Positions 50,281-57,761 of a DNA stretch of 64,000 nt are shown here, in pieces. The position numbers and the translations under genes were made by a program. Below the pieces are notes generated by a model, which ran no database searches, was not told the origin of the DNA, and worked only from the letters and a program-made list of their open reading frames with translations. Each line of letters begins with the position of its first letter. Positions within the stretch are counted from its first letter, which is position 1. Source of the stretch: LMUY01 sp965199005 (GTDB lineage: Bacteria; Pseudomonadota; Alphaproteobacteria; Acetobacterales; Acetobacteraceae); assembly GCA_965199005.1 (NCBI GenBank), contig CBDAQK010000001.1, forward strand, positions 1,178,001 through 1,242,000, read 5' to 3'.

Positions 50281-51084
50281 ATGATTCGGGCCGAGCCCGG
50301 TTGGGTTCGGTCCACCGGTCCGGATTTGCTGATCCTGGTCGTGGTCCTGGGACTCCTGGGGGCCCTCACGATTCATGGCGCGCAGGCCATGCATTATCAG
50401 TGGCAATGGTATCGCGTGCCGGAATTTTTCTGGCGCGTCGTGGATGGTGAGGGGTTTCCCGGCCCCCTGCTGAACGGGCTCGGCATCACCCTGCAGATTG
50501 CCGCGTTGTCGACGGGGCTAACCCTGGTGATTGGCCTTGCGACTGCCCTGCTGCGGATGTCGCCATCCTGGGCCGGCCAAGCGCTGGCGACGCTGTATCT
50601 GGAGGTCGTCCGCAACACTCCCATCCTCGTGCAAATCTACCTCTTCTACTTCGTGCTGGCCCCAATCCTCGGGATTGGCCGCTTCGCCGTGGGCGTGCTG
50701 AGCCTGTCGTTTTTTGAAGCAACCTTGGCGGCAGAAGTGATGCGCGGCAGCATCCAGGCAGTCCCGCGCGGCCAGTGGGAGGCCGGGCGCGCCATGGGGC
50801 TGCGCACCCATCAACTGCTCCGGCTGGTGGTGCTCCCGCAGGCGGTGCCGCTGATGGTGCCGCCGCTGACGGGCGTGCTGATCAACCTGGTCAAGCACTC
50901 CGCCATCGTCAGCGTGATCGCCATCGCCGATTTGGCGACCGAGGCCCGCAACCTGATCAGCGACACGCTGATGAGTTTCGAAATCTGGTTGACCGTTGCC
51001 GCCGTCTATCTGGTGATCACGCTGAGCCTGTCCCTGGCGGCACAAATGCTGGAACGGACGTACCGCCCAACCCTTAGGAGATGA
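50281..51084 (+). CDS. Polar amino acid ABC transporter permease
   Basis: 267 residues. A first span (LLILVVVLGLLGALTIHG) and a periplasmic stretch precede the permease domain (GLGITLQIAALSTGLTLVIGLATALLRM). The conserved YLEVVRNTPILVQIYLFYFVLAP and the EAA loop RGQWEAGRAMGLRTHQLLRLVVLPQAVPLMVPPLTG follow. ATG at 50281 lacks a strong ribosome site; translation is probably coupled to the upstream gene. Confidence 0.88.
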   Translation: MIRAEPGWVRSTGPDLLILVVVLGLLGALTIHGAQAMHYQWQWYRVPEFFWRVVDGEGFPGPLLNGLGITLQIAALSTGLTLVIGLATALLRMSPSWAGQALATLYLEVVRNTPILVQIYLFYFVLAPILGIGRFAVGVLSLSFFEATLAAEVMRGSIQAVPRGQWEAGRAMGLRTHQLLRLVVLPQAVPLMVPPLTGVLINLVKHSAIVSVIAIADLATEARNLISDTLMSFEIWLTVAAVYLVITLSLSLAAQMLERTYRPTLRR

Positions 51085-51089
51085 CACGA

Positions 51090-51902
51090 ATGCGAACCCG
51101 CCGGTGGCTGCATGCCGCCCTGCTATCCTGCCTCTTGCTGCCAGCGCTGCCCGCCCGCAGCCAAACCATGCCGGACAGCACGCTGGAGACGATCAAGAAA
51201 CGCGGGTCGATCATGGTCGGCATGGCAACCTTCGTCCCCTGGGCGATGCGGGACTCGCAAGGCAATCTGATCGGCTTCGAAATCGACGTCGCCACCAAGC
51301 TTGCTGCCGATATGGGCGTGAAGCTGGAACTGGTGCCCACCTCCTGGGACGGCATCATCCCGGCCCTGCTGGCGGGCAAGTTCGACGTGATCATCGGGGG
51401 GATGACCATCACCCCCAAGCGCAACCTCACGGTCAATTTCAGCGCGCCCTATGACTACGCCGGAACCAGCCTGGCGGTGGCCGCATCGCTGAAGGACGGG
51501 TTCAAGACGGACTCGCTGAACTCCCCCCGCGTGACCATGACCTGCCGCCGCGCCTCCAGCGCATGCACCAATTTGGCGGAATACTTCCCCAAGGCCACGC
51601 TGCGCCAGTTCGACGACGACGCCGCCGTGGTGCAGGAGGTGCTGAACGGCAACGCGCAAGCCTTTGGCGCATCCGAACCGCTGCCGAGCCGCAGTGCGGC
51701 TGACAATGCGGGCAAGCTGTTCACGCCCCTGTCCCAGGAGCAGGAGTTGAACCGCCTGCCTGCCGGAATGGCCCTCCGCAAGGGGGATTTCGACACGCTG
51801 AACTTCCTGAACAACTGGATCGAGGTGAACACCAAGTTCTTCGCGGAGCGGCATCATTATTGGTTCGAGACGCAGGATTGGCGCTCGAAGATCGGCGATT
51901 GA
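51090..51902 (+). CDS. Polar amino acid ABC transporter binding protein 2
   Basis: 270-residue SBP_bac_3 protein. The signal peptide is RWLHAALLSCLLLPALPARSQ. The body begins IKKRGSIMVGMATFVPWAMRDSQGNLIGFEIDVATKLAADMGVKLELVPTSWDGIIPALLAGKFDVIIGGMTITPKRNLTVNFSAPY, a clean family match. Two Cys in VTMTCRRASSACTN may form a disulfide. ATG at 51090 is favoured because AGGAG lies 9 bases before it, whereas ATG 51081 directly abuts that site. Confidence 0.92.
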   Translation: MRTRRWLHAALLSCLLLPALPARSQTMPDSTLETIKKRGSIMVGMATFVPWAMRDSQGNLIGFEIDVATKLAADMGVKLELVPTSWDGIIPALLAGKFDVIIGGMTITPKRNLTVNFSAPYDYAGTSLAVAASLKDGFKTDSLNSPRVTMTCRRASSACTNLAEYFPKATLRQFDDDAAVVQEVLNGNAQAFGASEPLPSRSAADNAGKLFTPLSQEQELNRLPAGMALRKGDFDTLNFLNNWIEVNTKFFAERHHYWFETQDWRSKIGD

Positions 51903-52822
51903 GCGCAGCCGCATCCAGCCACCGGCCCCCGCCACGGCAACGGGTTCGGTTCGGCTGGGTGCGGCTGTTGGACGCCGCCGTGGTCCTGTTCGTGCTGGGC
52001 GGGCTGGCTGCCCTGGCCATCCGCGCCAACGAGGTTTTGGGCTATCGCTGGAATTGGTCGGTCATCGGCACGTTCCTCGTGCGCGTTGACCCGGCGACCG
52101 GCCATACCGAGCCCAATTTACTGCTGACCGGGTTGTTCACCACGCTGCGCCTGGCCGTGTGGTCGCTGGCGGCCGGGTTAGTGATCGGCACGGTGGCCGC
52201 CTCGATGCGGCTGGCCAAGCGCCCGGTGCTGCGATGGCTGGCGCGGATCTACGTGGAGCTGGTGCGCAACAGCCCGCCCATCGTGTTCATCTTCGTGTTC
52301 TACTTCTTCATCTCCTCCCAGATCATGCCGCTGCTGGGCCTCTCCGCCGCCCTGCGCGCCGCCCCGATCTGGATGCAGGATGGGGTGGGCCTTGTGTTGG
52401 CACCCCCCGAGCGGCTGGACGATTTCCTCTCCGGCCTTGCCTGCCTGGCCCTGTTCGCTGGCGCCTACATCACGGAAATTCTGCGCGCCGGGCTGCAATC
52501 CGTGCCTGCCAGCCAGATCGAGGCGGCGCGGGCGCTGGGGATGCGCGGCTGGGCGGTGTTCCGCACGGTGGTGTTGCCCCCGGCGCTGCGCAACGTGCTG
52601 CCGGCCCTGGGCGGCCAGTTCATCGTGTCGATCAAGGATAGCTCGCTCGTCTCGCTGATTTCGATCCAGGAGCTGACCTTCATGACGTCCGAAGTGTCCT
52701 CCACCACACGGCGGTTCTTCGAGGTGTGGCTGTTTACCGGGGCGGTGTATTTCGGCATCTGCTTCACCTGCTCCCTGGGGTTCCGTGCCTTGGAACGGCG
52801 CTGGAACGCCTGGGCCGCATGA
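51899..52822 (+). CDS. Polar amino acid ABC transporter permease
   Basis: 307 residues. TTG at 51899 overlaps the stop of the binding-protein gene as TTGA and gives MSAAASSHRPPPRQRVRFGWV before the first span (LLDAAVVLFVLGGLAALAI). RIYVELVRNSPPIVFIFVFYFFIS and the EAA loop VPASQIEAARALGMRGWAVFRTVVLPPALRNVLPALGGQF are typical. The start codon is inferred from coupling; no ATG precedes the first span. Its end overlaps the deacylase gene as ATGA. Confidence 0.87.
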   Translation: MSAAASSHRPPPRQRVRFGWVRLLDAAVVLFVLGGLAALAIRANEVLGYRWNWSVIGTFLVRVDPATGHTEPNLLLTGLFTTLRLAVWSLAAGLVIGTVAASMRLAKRPVLRWLARIYVELVRNSPPIVFIFVFYFFISSQIMPLLGLSAALRAAPIWMQDGVGLVLAPPERLDDFLSGLACLALFAGAYITEILRAGLQSVPASQIEAARALGMRGWAVFRTVVLPPALRNVLPALGGQFIVSIKDSSLVSLISIQELTFMTSEVSSTTRRFFEVWLFTGAVYFGICFTCSLGFRALERRWNAWAA

Positions 52823-53802
52823 CGCGCATCGCTTGCTCGATCCCGCTGGATGAGCCGGGGCTGCGGATTGGGCATCTGGCCGTGCCACATTCGGACGACG
52901 CGCATGCCTATGGGGTGATCCCGGTGCCGGTCGCCGCCGCTGTGGGGACGCCGGGCAAGACCGTGCTACTGGCCGCCGGGGTGCATGGGGACGAGTATGA
53001 GGGCCAAATTGCCGTGCGCCGGGTGCTGCGCAGCCTGGATGTGTCCCGATTGACCGGCCGCCTGCTGGTGCTGCCAGCGCTGAACCTGCCAGCGGTGCGG
53101 GAGGCCCGCCGGGTGTCTCCCGTGGACGGCGCCAATATGAACCGCGCCTTTCCCGGCGACCCCGATGGCGGCCCAACCGCGCAAATCGCCCATTACGTGG
53201 AGGCGGTGTTCTTGCCCCAGGTGGATGTGGCGCTGGACCTGCATTCCGGCGGCAAGGCGTCGGAGTATGTGCCCTGTGGCTATGTCTACGCGGGTGGCAG
53301 TCAGGATGCGGCAAAACGGGCCCTGGCCCATGCCTTCGCCGCCCCGCACTCGGTGATGGTCGGCAGCACGGCGGAGACACGCTCGCTTTCGGCCGCCTGC
53401 GAACGAGGCGGCATCCCGATGATCTCAGCCGAGCTGGGCGGCGGCGGGATGTTGTCGCAACCCATCCTGGCGCTGGCGGAGGCCGGCGTGTGGGCGGTCC
53501 TGCGTCACGCCGGGTTGCTGCCGCCCGAACCCGGCGATGCCGCCCGCCGCACCCAGTTCGTCCGCGTGCCGGATCGCCAGCATTTCCTGATGTGCCCCCG
53601 CGACGGCCTCTTCGAGCCAGCGGTAGGCCTTCGCGACGCCGTGACCCCGGGCATGACAGCCGGATGGGTGCACGATACCGACAACCCGGCGGTGGCCCCG
53701 CTTGCCGTGCATTTCGCCTGCGCTGGCATCGTCGTCGCGCGGCGGCTGCCGGTTCTGACCCGGCGCGGCGACACTTTGTTCACCACGGGGGTGCCGGAAT
53801 AG
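52819..53802 (+). CDS. DoeB/AstE-like N-acyl amino acid deacylase
   Basis: 327 residues, succinylglutamate desuccinylase/aspartoacylase family. Zinc and catalytic motifs are AAGVHGDEYEGQIAVRR, LVLPALNLPAVREARRVSPVDGANMNRAFPGDPDGG and LDLHSGGKASEYVPCGYVY. These closely recall N-alpha-acetyl-2,4-diaminobutyrate deacetylase (DoeB/EutE) of ectoine breakdown, but no ectoine hydrolase (doeA) is present. The start is coupled to the permease stop (ATGA). Its place at the end of a transporter unit suggests that it deacylates the imported compound. Confidence 0.85.
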   Translation: MTRIACSIPLDEPGLRIGHLAVPHSDDAHAYGVIPVPVAAAVGTPGKTVLLAAGVHGDEYEGQIAVRRVLRSLDVSRLTGRLLVLPALNLPAVREARRVSPVDGANMNRAFPGDPDGGPTAQIAHYVEAVFLPQVDVALDLHSGGKASEYVPCGYVYAGGSQDAAKRALAHAFAAPHSVMVGSTAETRSLSAACERGGIPMISAELGGGGMLSQPILALAEAGVWAVLRHAGLLPPEPGDAARRTQFVRVPDRQHFLMCPRDGLFEPAVGLRDAVTPGMTAGWVHDTDNPAVAPLAVHFACAGIVVARRLPVLTRRGDTLFTTGVPE

Positions 53803-53837
53803 CGGGTCGCGCCTCAGTTTGGAGAAGCCTTCGGAGT

Positions 53838-53864
53838 GTAGGACGCATAACGCAGCGCCATGCG
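53838..53864. repeat. GTAGGA-type intergenic hairpin element
   Basis: GTAGGA is followed by CGCAT and ATGCG enclosing AACGCAGCGCC. The layout is the same as that of the element at 58593-58646. Such GTAGG...AAGCG-AGCGT... hairpins are common between genes in proteobacteria. Confidence 0.4.
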
Positions 53865-53960
53865 CCGCCGCGATGACAACCTGCCCCATTCGGCCGGAGA
53901 ATAATGGAGAGAGTGACGATGGACGCGCGCCTGGCTTATGGCAAAGGAGTAAGCTCCCAC

Positions 53961-54146
53961 ATGCCATTCACTGCCGAGCAGGAGCTTCTGGAACACGAAC
54001 TGAGAGTTGCGTAGATGCAGACGAACATCGAAAAGATGCGGGCCGACATAAAGCACGCCAACACAACCTTTATAGTCCAGTTCGTTGGGGTAGTGATCGC
54101 CGCCTTGGCTGCTGGCGCGGCGCTGGGGCACTACTTCATCAAGTAG
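53961..54146 (+). pseudogene. Small coiled-coil/single-span membrane protein gene broken by TAG
   Basis: ATG at 53961 (AAGGAG 12 bases upstream) gives MPFTAEQELLEHELRVA, then TAG at 54012-54014, then ATG at 54015 in the same frame. The second part is MQTNIEKMRADIKHANTT followed by a span FIVQFVGVVIAALAAGAALGHYFI ending at 54146. Compared with the intact relative at 43361 (KLAQMEADVELKK), the TAG stands where Gln is expected, so CAG to TAG would explain it. The 43-residue downstream part could still be made from its own ATG. Confidence 0.65.
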
Positions 54147-54442
54147 GAGAGTCGCCGCCCGGATGGAAGCCGACGACGCGCTGAAAAAGCCAAGCGCCTG
54201 TCTCTGAACGAAACGGGAATGGCTGCTCTCGACCCAACCCAGACAGTCATCGTCCGATCAGCGATGCCCAGAAGCGGACATCAAAAGATCGAGTCTGCTG
54301 ACAGCCACGCGCTAATCTCGGACGCTAGGGGTCGCCTGCAATTTCCTCAGAAGCGGACATTCGTTGTCCGATGGGTTGCCGCTCGATACAGCACGCGTGG
54401 AGGGCGCGTTGCGAGCGACCATAACGAGACCTACGATGCGCC
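54147..54442. other. Degenerate intergenic segment with gene remnants
   Basis: No intact gene is visible. At about 54162-54197 the plus strand reads MEADDALKK, close to MEADVELKK of the small protein at 43361, so this may be the remains of another copy. Two copies of CAGAAGCGGACAT lie near 54271 and 54350. The composition is less GC-rich than the flanks. Confidence 0.4.
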
Positions 54443-55321
54443 ATGATTACTGGCGTCCCTACTGCTGACGGTCTGCACGACACCGCGATCGGCTGGCTGA
54501 ACTTGGCTTGCACGGCGGTCCTCGATTGTCTGACCGAGATAAGGCAGCACAAAGAGCATATTGAGGAAATCAACAGACAATGGGGTGACCCTACTTCAGT
54601 AGAGATCGCCAACATTGTGCGGGGGCAGCGATATAAGATCAACAACGGCTTGTCTCTGCTTCAGCAATCCCTGGAGCTGTTCCTGAAGGCCAGGATAGCG
54701 CGCGTTAGCCCGTTCCTGCTGATATCCGGTGAAGCGAGAAGCTGGCCGAGGTTGAAGGCTGATAACTCGATCGACTTCGCCGAGTTCAGGACTATCGACG
54801 CCACCGACTTATGCCGGGTCGTCAATATCGTTTCGGAGCACCCGCTCCCCAAGGGGTTCGCCGAGGTATATACCAGCCTTCGAACAAGGCGGAACCGTAT
54901 CGTTCACTTGGATGACGGCAGCATAGTCAACGAGTCAGCGAAGGTTCTAGTGGACATCCTCGAAGCTCATGCCCTCCTTTTTCCTTCCGAAACATGGCAG
55001 GCGTTTCGGCAACGTCATCTCTGGGCAAGAGTAGAGGACGCGCTGGAACTCTACGGCCGGGACATTTCGCACGACATCTACTTGACCGAGATCGACACCA
55101 TGATCGACAGCCTGGCTCCTGAAGTTCTCAGGAAGCATCTTCAGCTCGAGAAGAGAAAGCGCTTTCTAAGCTGTCCGAACTGCAAAAACTTGGTTTCAAA
55201 ATACTTCACCAGCGAGTGCGAGTACGCCCAGAAGAAGAAGGACGGCTCGATATTCTGCACGGCGTGCGCAACGACCTATGCAGACGCTGCCACGCTTGCC
55301 GAGTTTGCCGACAAAGTATAG
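54443..55321 (+). CDS. HEPN-motif protein with C-terminal zinc ribbon
   Basis: 292 residues; I do not recognise the full-length family. A helical N-terminal region contains INNGLSLLQQSLELFLKARIARVSPFLLI, like the first helices of HEPN domains. It is followed by EVYTSLRTRRNRIVHLDDG, whose RNRIVH matches the catalytic RNxxxH motif of HEPN ribonucleases (near residue 155). The C-terminus carries CPNC (about residue 246), a lone Cys in TSECEYA and CTAC, a plausible zinc ribbon. The codon use is visibly less GC-rich than in the neighbours, and the gene sits beside a broken gene and repeats, which fits recent acquisition. The start at ATG 54443 has a weak ribosome site. HEPN proteins act in RNA cleavage, toxin-antitoxin and defence systems; no partner gene is apparent. 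Confidence 0.7.
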   Translation: MITGVPTADGLHDTAIGWLNLACTAVLDCLTEIRQHKEHIEEINRQWGDPTSVEIANIVRGQRYKINNGLSLLQQSLELFLKARIARVSPFLLISGEARSWPRLKADNSIDFAEFRTIDATDLCRVVNIVSEHPLPKGFAEVYTSLRTRRNRIVHLDDGSIVNESAKVLVDILEAHALLFPSETWQAFRQRHLWARVEDALELYGRDISHDIYLTEIDTMIDSLAPEVLRKHLQLEKRKRFLSCPNCKNLVSKYFTSECEYAQKKKDGSIFCTACATTYADAATLAEFADKV

Positions 55322-55525
55322 TCGACACACGGGACTGGCAGCTTTTGGACAGTTTACGCCAAAACGGGAATGTCAGCTATCTGAACATCCTGCCCTGGAA
55401 GCAGACAGGCCGCTGACCACCAGTGGCAGACATTGAAACTGCGACACCACCGAATACCGGCTTTCCTTGGCGGGGTGGCATGCCCCATGCTACCGCGGTC
55501 AGGCTCAGGCCGCGCGAGGTGTAAC

Positions 55526-56617
55526 ATGGAAGTGGGCGTTTTCATCCCGATCGGCAATAATGGCTGGCTGATTTCCAGCACGTCGCCGCAGTACAAACCC
55601 AGTTTCGACCTCAACAAGCAGGTGGTCCAAACCGCCGAACGGCATGGGCTGGATTTCGTCCTCTCGATGATCAAGCTGCGCGGGTTCGGCGGGCCGACGG
55701 AGTTTTGGGACCATAATCTCGACTCGCTCACCCTGATGGCCGGCCTGGCCGCCGTCACCTCCCGCATCCGTCTGTTCGCCACCGTCCCCACCCTGGCCGT
55801 CCCGCCCGCCATCGCGGCGCGCATGGCAGTCACCATCGACAGCATCTCCCAGGGGCGGTTCGGCCTCAACGTGATCACCGGCTGGCAGCGGCCGGAGTAT
55901 TCGCAGATGGGTATTTGGCCCGGCGACCATTATTTCAGCCGGCGCTACGACTATGCCGCCGAATACGTCCGCATCATGCGCGAGCTTTGGGAAACCGGCG
56001 TGTCCGACTTCCGCGGCGAGTTCTTCCAGATGGACGATTGCCGGCTGAGCCCGCGCCCCTCCGTGCCGATGAAGCTGATTTGCGCCGGGCAGAGCGCGGC
56101 CGGCATGGCGTTCACGGCGCGGTGGGCCGATTACAATTTTTGCCTCGGCCTCGGCTTCAACACCCCGGCCGCCTGCGCCCCGACGATCGCCCGCATGCAG
56201 GAAGCCGCTGCTCTCGTGGGGCGCGTGATCCCCTGCTTTGCCCTGATCATGGTCATCGCCGACGAGACGGATGCGGCGGCGCATGCGAAATGGGAGCATT
56301 ACCGCGCCGGCGTGGACGTCGAAGCAGTGACCTGGATGATGGCGCAAGCGGCGGCCGACACGCGGCCCAATGCCGACACCAACGTGCGCCAATTGACGGA
56401 CGCCGAGCGGGCGGTGAACCTCAACATGGGCACGATCGTCGGGTCCTACGCCCGCGTGGCCGCCATGCTGGACGAGTTCGCGGCCATCCCCGGGCTGGGC
56501 GGCGTGATGCTGACCTTCGACGAATTCATCACTGGAACCGAGGTGTTCGGCACCCGCATCCAGCCGCTGATGCACTCGCGCCGCCACATCGTCCCCCTTT
56601 CGAAGGCCGCAGAATGA
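55526..56617 (+). CDS. rutA: Pyrimidine monooxygenase RutA
   Basis: FMN-dependent enzyme that opens the uracil ring between N3 and C4, giving ureidoacrylate peracid. 363 residues of luciferase-like fold. The RutA start EVGVFIPIGNNGWLISSTSPQYKPSFDLNK is diagnostic. GFGGPTEFWDHNLDSLTLMAGLAAVT, RFGLNVITGWQRPEYSQMGIWPGD, QSAAGMAFTARWADYNFCLG and MLTFDEFITGTEVFG follow. ATG at 55526 is preceded by GAGGTG. The 204-base gap upstream contains CCACCAGTGG near 55417-55426 but no clear RutR operator. rutB overlaps its stop as ATGA. Confidence 0.97.
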   Translation: MEVGVFIPIGNNGWLISSTSPQYKPSFDLNKQVVQTAERHGLDFVLSMIKLRGFGGPTEFWDHNLDSLTLMAGLAAVTSRIRLFATVPTLAVPPAIAARMAVTIDSISQGRFGLNVITGWQRPEYSQMGIWPGDHYFSRRYDYAAEYVRIMRELWETGVSDFRGEFFQMDDCRLSPRPSVPMKLICAGQSAAGMAFTARWADYNFCLGLGFNTPAACAPTIARMQEAAALVGRVIPCFALIMVIADETDAAAHAKWEHYRAGVDVEAVTWMMAQAAADTRPNADTNVRQLTDAERAVNLNMGTIVGSYARVAAMLDEFAAIPGLGGVMLTFDEFITGTEVFGTRIQPLMHSRRHIVPLSKAAE

Positions 56618-57360
56618 GCAAGCCCGCCGGTTACCTCGCCGCCACGGATCCATCGTCCCGCATCATTGCGGCGGAGCCCGAACCCTTGATTTTCCGCCCG
56701 GACCAGTCGGCACTGGTGGTGGTGGACATGCAAAATGCCTATGCCTCACCCGGCGGCTATCTGGACCTCGCCGGGTTCGACATTTCGGGCGCCGCCAGCG
56801 CCATCGAGAAGGTGGCCGAGGCGATCACGATCGCCCGGGCAGCCGGAATTCCCGTCGTGTTCTTTCAGAACGGATGGGATCCGGACTATCAGGAAGCGGG
56901 TGGGCCGGGTTCACCCAACTGGCACAAATCCAACGCGATGAAGACCATGCGCAGCCGGCCGGAGCTGAACGGAAAGCTCCTGGCGAAGGGGGGCTGGGAT
57001 TATGCATTGGTCGACACGCTGCAACCCGAACCCGGGGATATCGTGATCGCTAAGCCACGCTACAGCGCCTTCTACAACACCGGCCTGGATAGCATGCTGC
57101 GCGCCCGGGGCATCCGCACGCTGATCTTCACCGGCATCGCCACCAATGTGTGCGTCGAGTCGACGTTGCGGGACGGGTTCTTCCTCGAATATTTCGGCGT
57201 GGTCCTGCATGACGCGACGCACGCCGCCGGGCCGCCCTTCGCGCAGGAGGCGGCGCTGTACAACATCAAGACGTTCTTTGGCTGGGTCTCCAGCGTCGAG
57301 GAGTTCCGCGGTGCCCTGCAGGCCAATGCCGCGCCGGATTTGCAGATGGAAGGACACTGA
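56614..57360 (+). CDS. rutB: Ureidoacrylate amidohydrolase RutB
   Basis: Isochorismatase-family hydrolase, 248 residues, releasing carbamate and aminoacrylate from ureidoacrylate. The N-terminus has the RutB-specific FRPDQSALVVVDMQNAYASPGGYLDLAGFD (catalytic Asp), VVFFQNGWDPDYQEAGGPGSPNWHKSNA, AKPRYSAFYNTGLDSMLRARGI (Lys) and the nucleophile Cys in TGIATNVCVESTLRDGFFLEYF. It is the second gene of the rut operon and is coupled to rutA. Confidence 0.97.
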   Translation: MSKPAGYLAATDPSSRIIAAEPEPLIFRPDQSALVVVDMQNAYASPGGYLDLAGFDISGAASAIEKVAEAITIARAAGIPVVFFQNGWDPDYQEAGGPGSPNWHKSNAMKTMRSRPELNGKLLAKGGWDYALVDTLQPEPGDIVIAKPRYSAFYNTGLDSMLRARGIRTLIFTGIATNVCVESTLRDGFFLEYFGVVLHDATHAAGPPFAQEAALYNIKTFFGWVSSVEEFRGALQANAAPDLQMEGH

Positions 57361-57363
57361 CCC

Positions 57364-57753
57364 ATGCCCATGACCGCGATCATCCCACCCGGCGCCGGCA
57401 AGCCGCTGGCGCCTTACTCACCCGGCGTGATGGCCGACAATGTCGTCTATGTCTCCGGCACGCTGCCGCTGGACAAGGACACCAACGTCGTCCACGCCGG
57501 CGACGCCGCGGCACAAACGAGGCACGTGCTGGAAGGGATCAAATCCGTGATCGAGGCTGCGGGCGGCACGATGGCGGACGTGACCAACAACTCCATCTTC
57601 ATCACGGATTGGGCGAATTACGCGGCGGTGAATGCGGTGTACGCCGAGTATTTCCCGGGTGATAAGCCGGCGCGGTTTTGCATCCTGTGTGGCTTGGTCA
57701 AGCCGGACGCGCTGGTGGAGATCGCGACGGTCGCCCATCTGAAGCGGGGCTGA
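57364..57753 (+). CDS. rutC: Aminoacrylate deaminase-like RutC (RidA family)
   Basis: 129 residues, RidA/YjgF family, acting on 3-aminoacrylate in the Rut route. APYSPGVMADNVVYVSGTLPLDKD, DAAAQTRHVLEGIKSVIEAAGG and the RutC-type end ARFCILCGLVKPDALVEIATVAHL are clear. ATG at 57364 lies three bases after the rutB stop, with GGAAGGACACTG as ribosome site. Confidence 0.96.
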   Translation: MPMTAIIPPGAGKPLAPYSPGVMADNVVYVSGTLPLDKDTNVVHAGDAAAQTRHVLEGIKSVIEAAGGTMADVTNNSIFITDWANYAAVNAVYAEYFPGDKPARFCILCGLVKPDALVEIATVAHLKRG

Positions 57754-57761
57754 GCCAGCCC

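Noticed and set aside
52819..53802. Ectoine degradation locus
   Set aside because: Only the DoeB-like deacylase fits. Ectoine hydrolase and the other expected genes are absent, so I keep the substrate open.
55408..55430. RutR operator upstream of rutA
   Set aside because: CTGACCACCAGTGGCAG contains one TGACCA half but the second half is out of register with TTGACCANNTGGTCAA.
53803..55525. Prophage or insertion-sequence remnant
   Set aside because: The stretch is AT-richer and contains broken genes, but no integrase, transposase, terminal inverted repeats or target duplication could be found.
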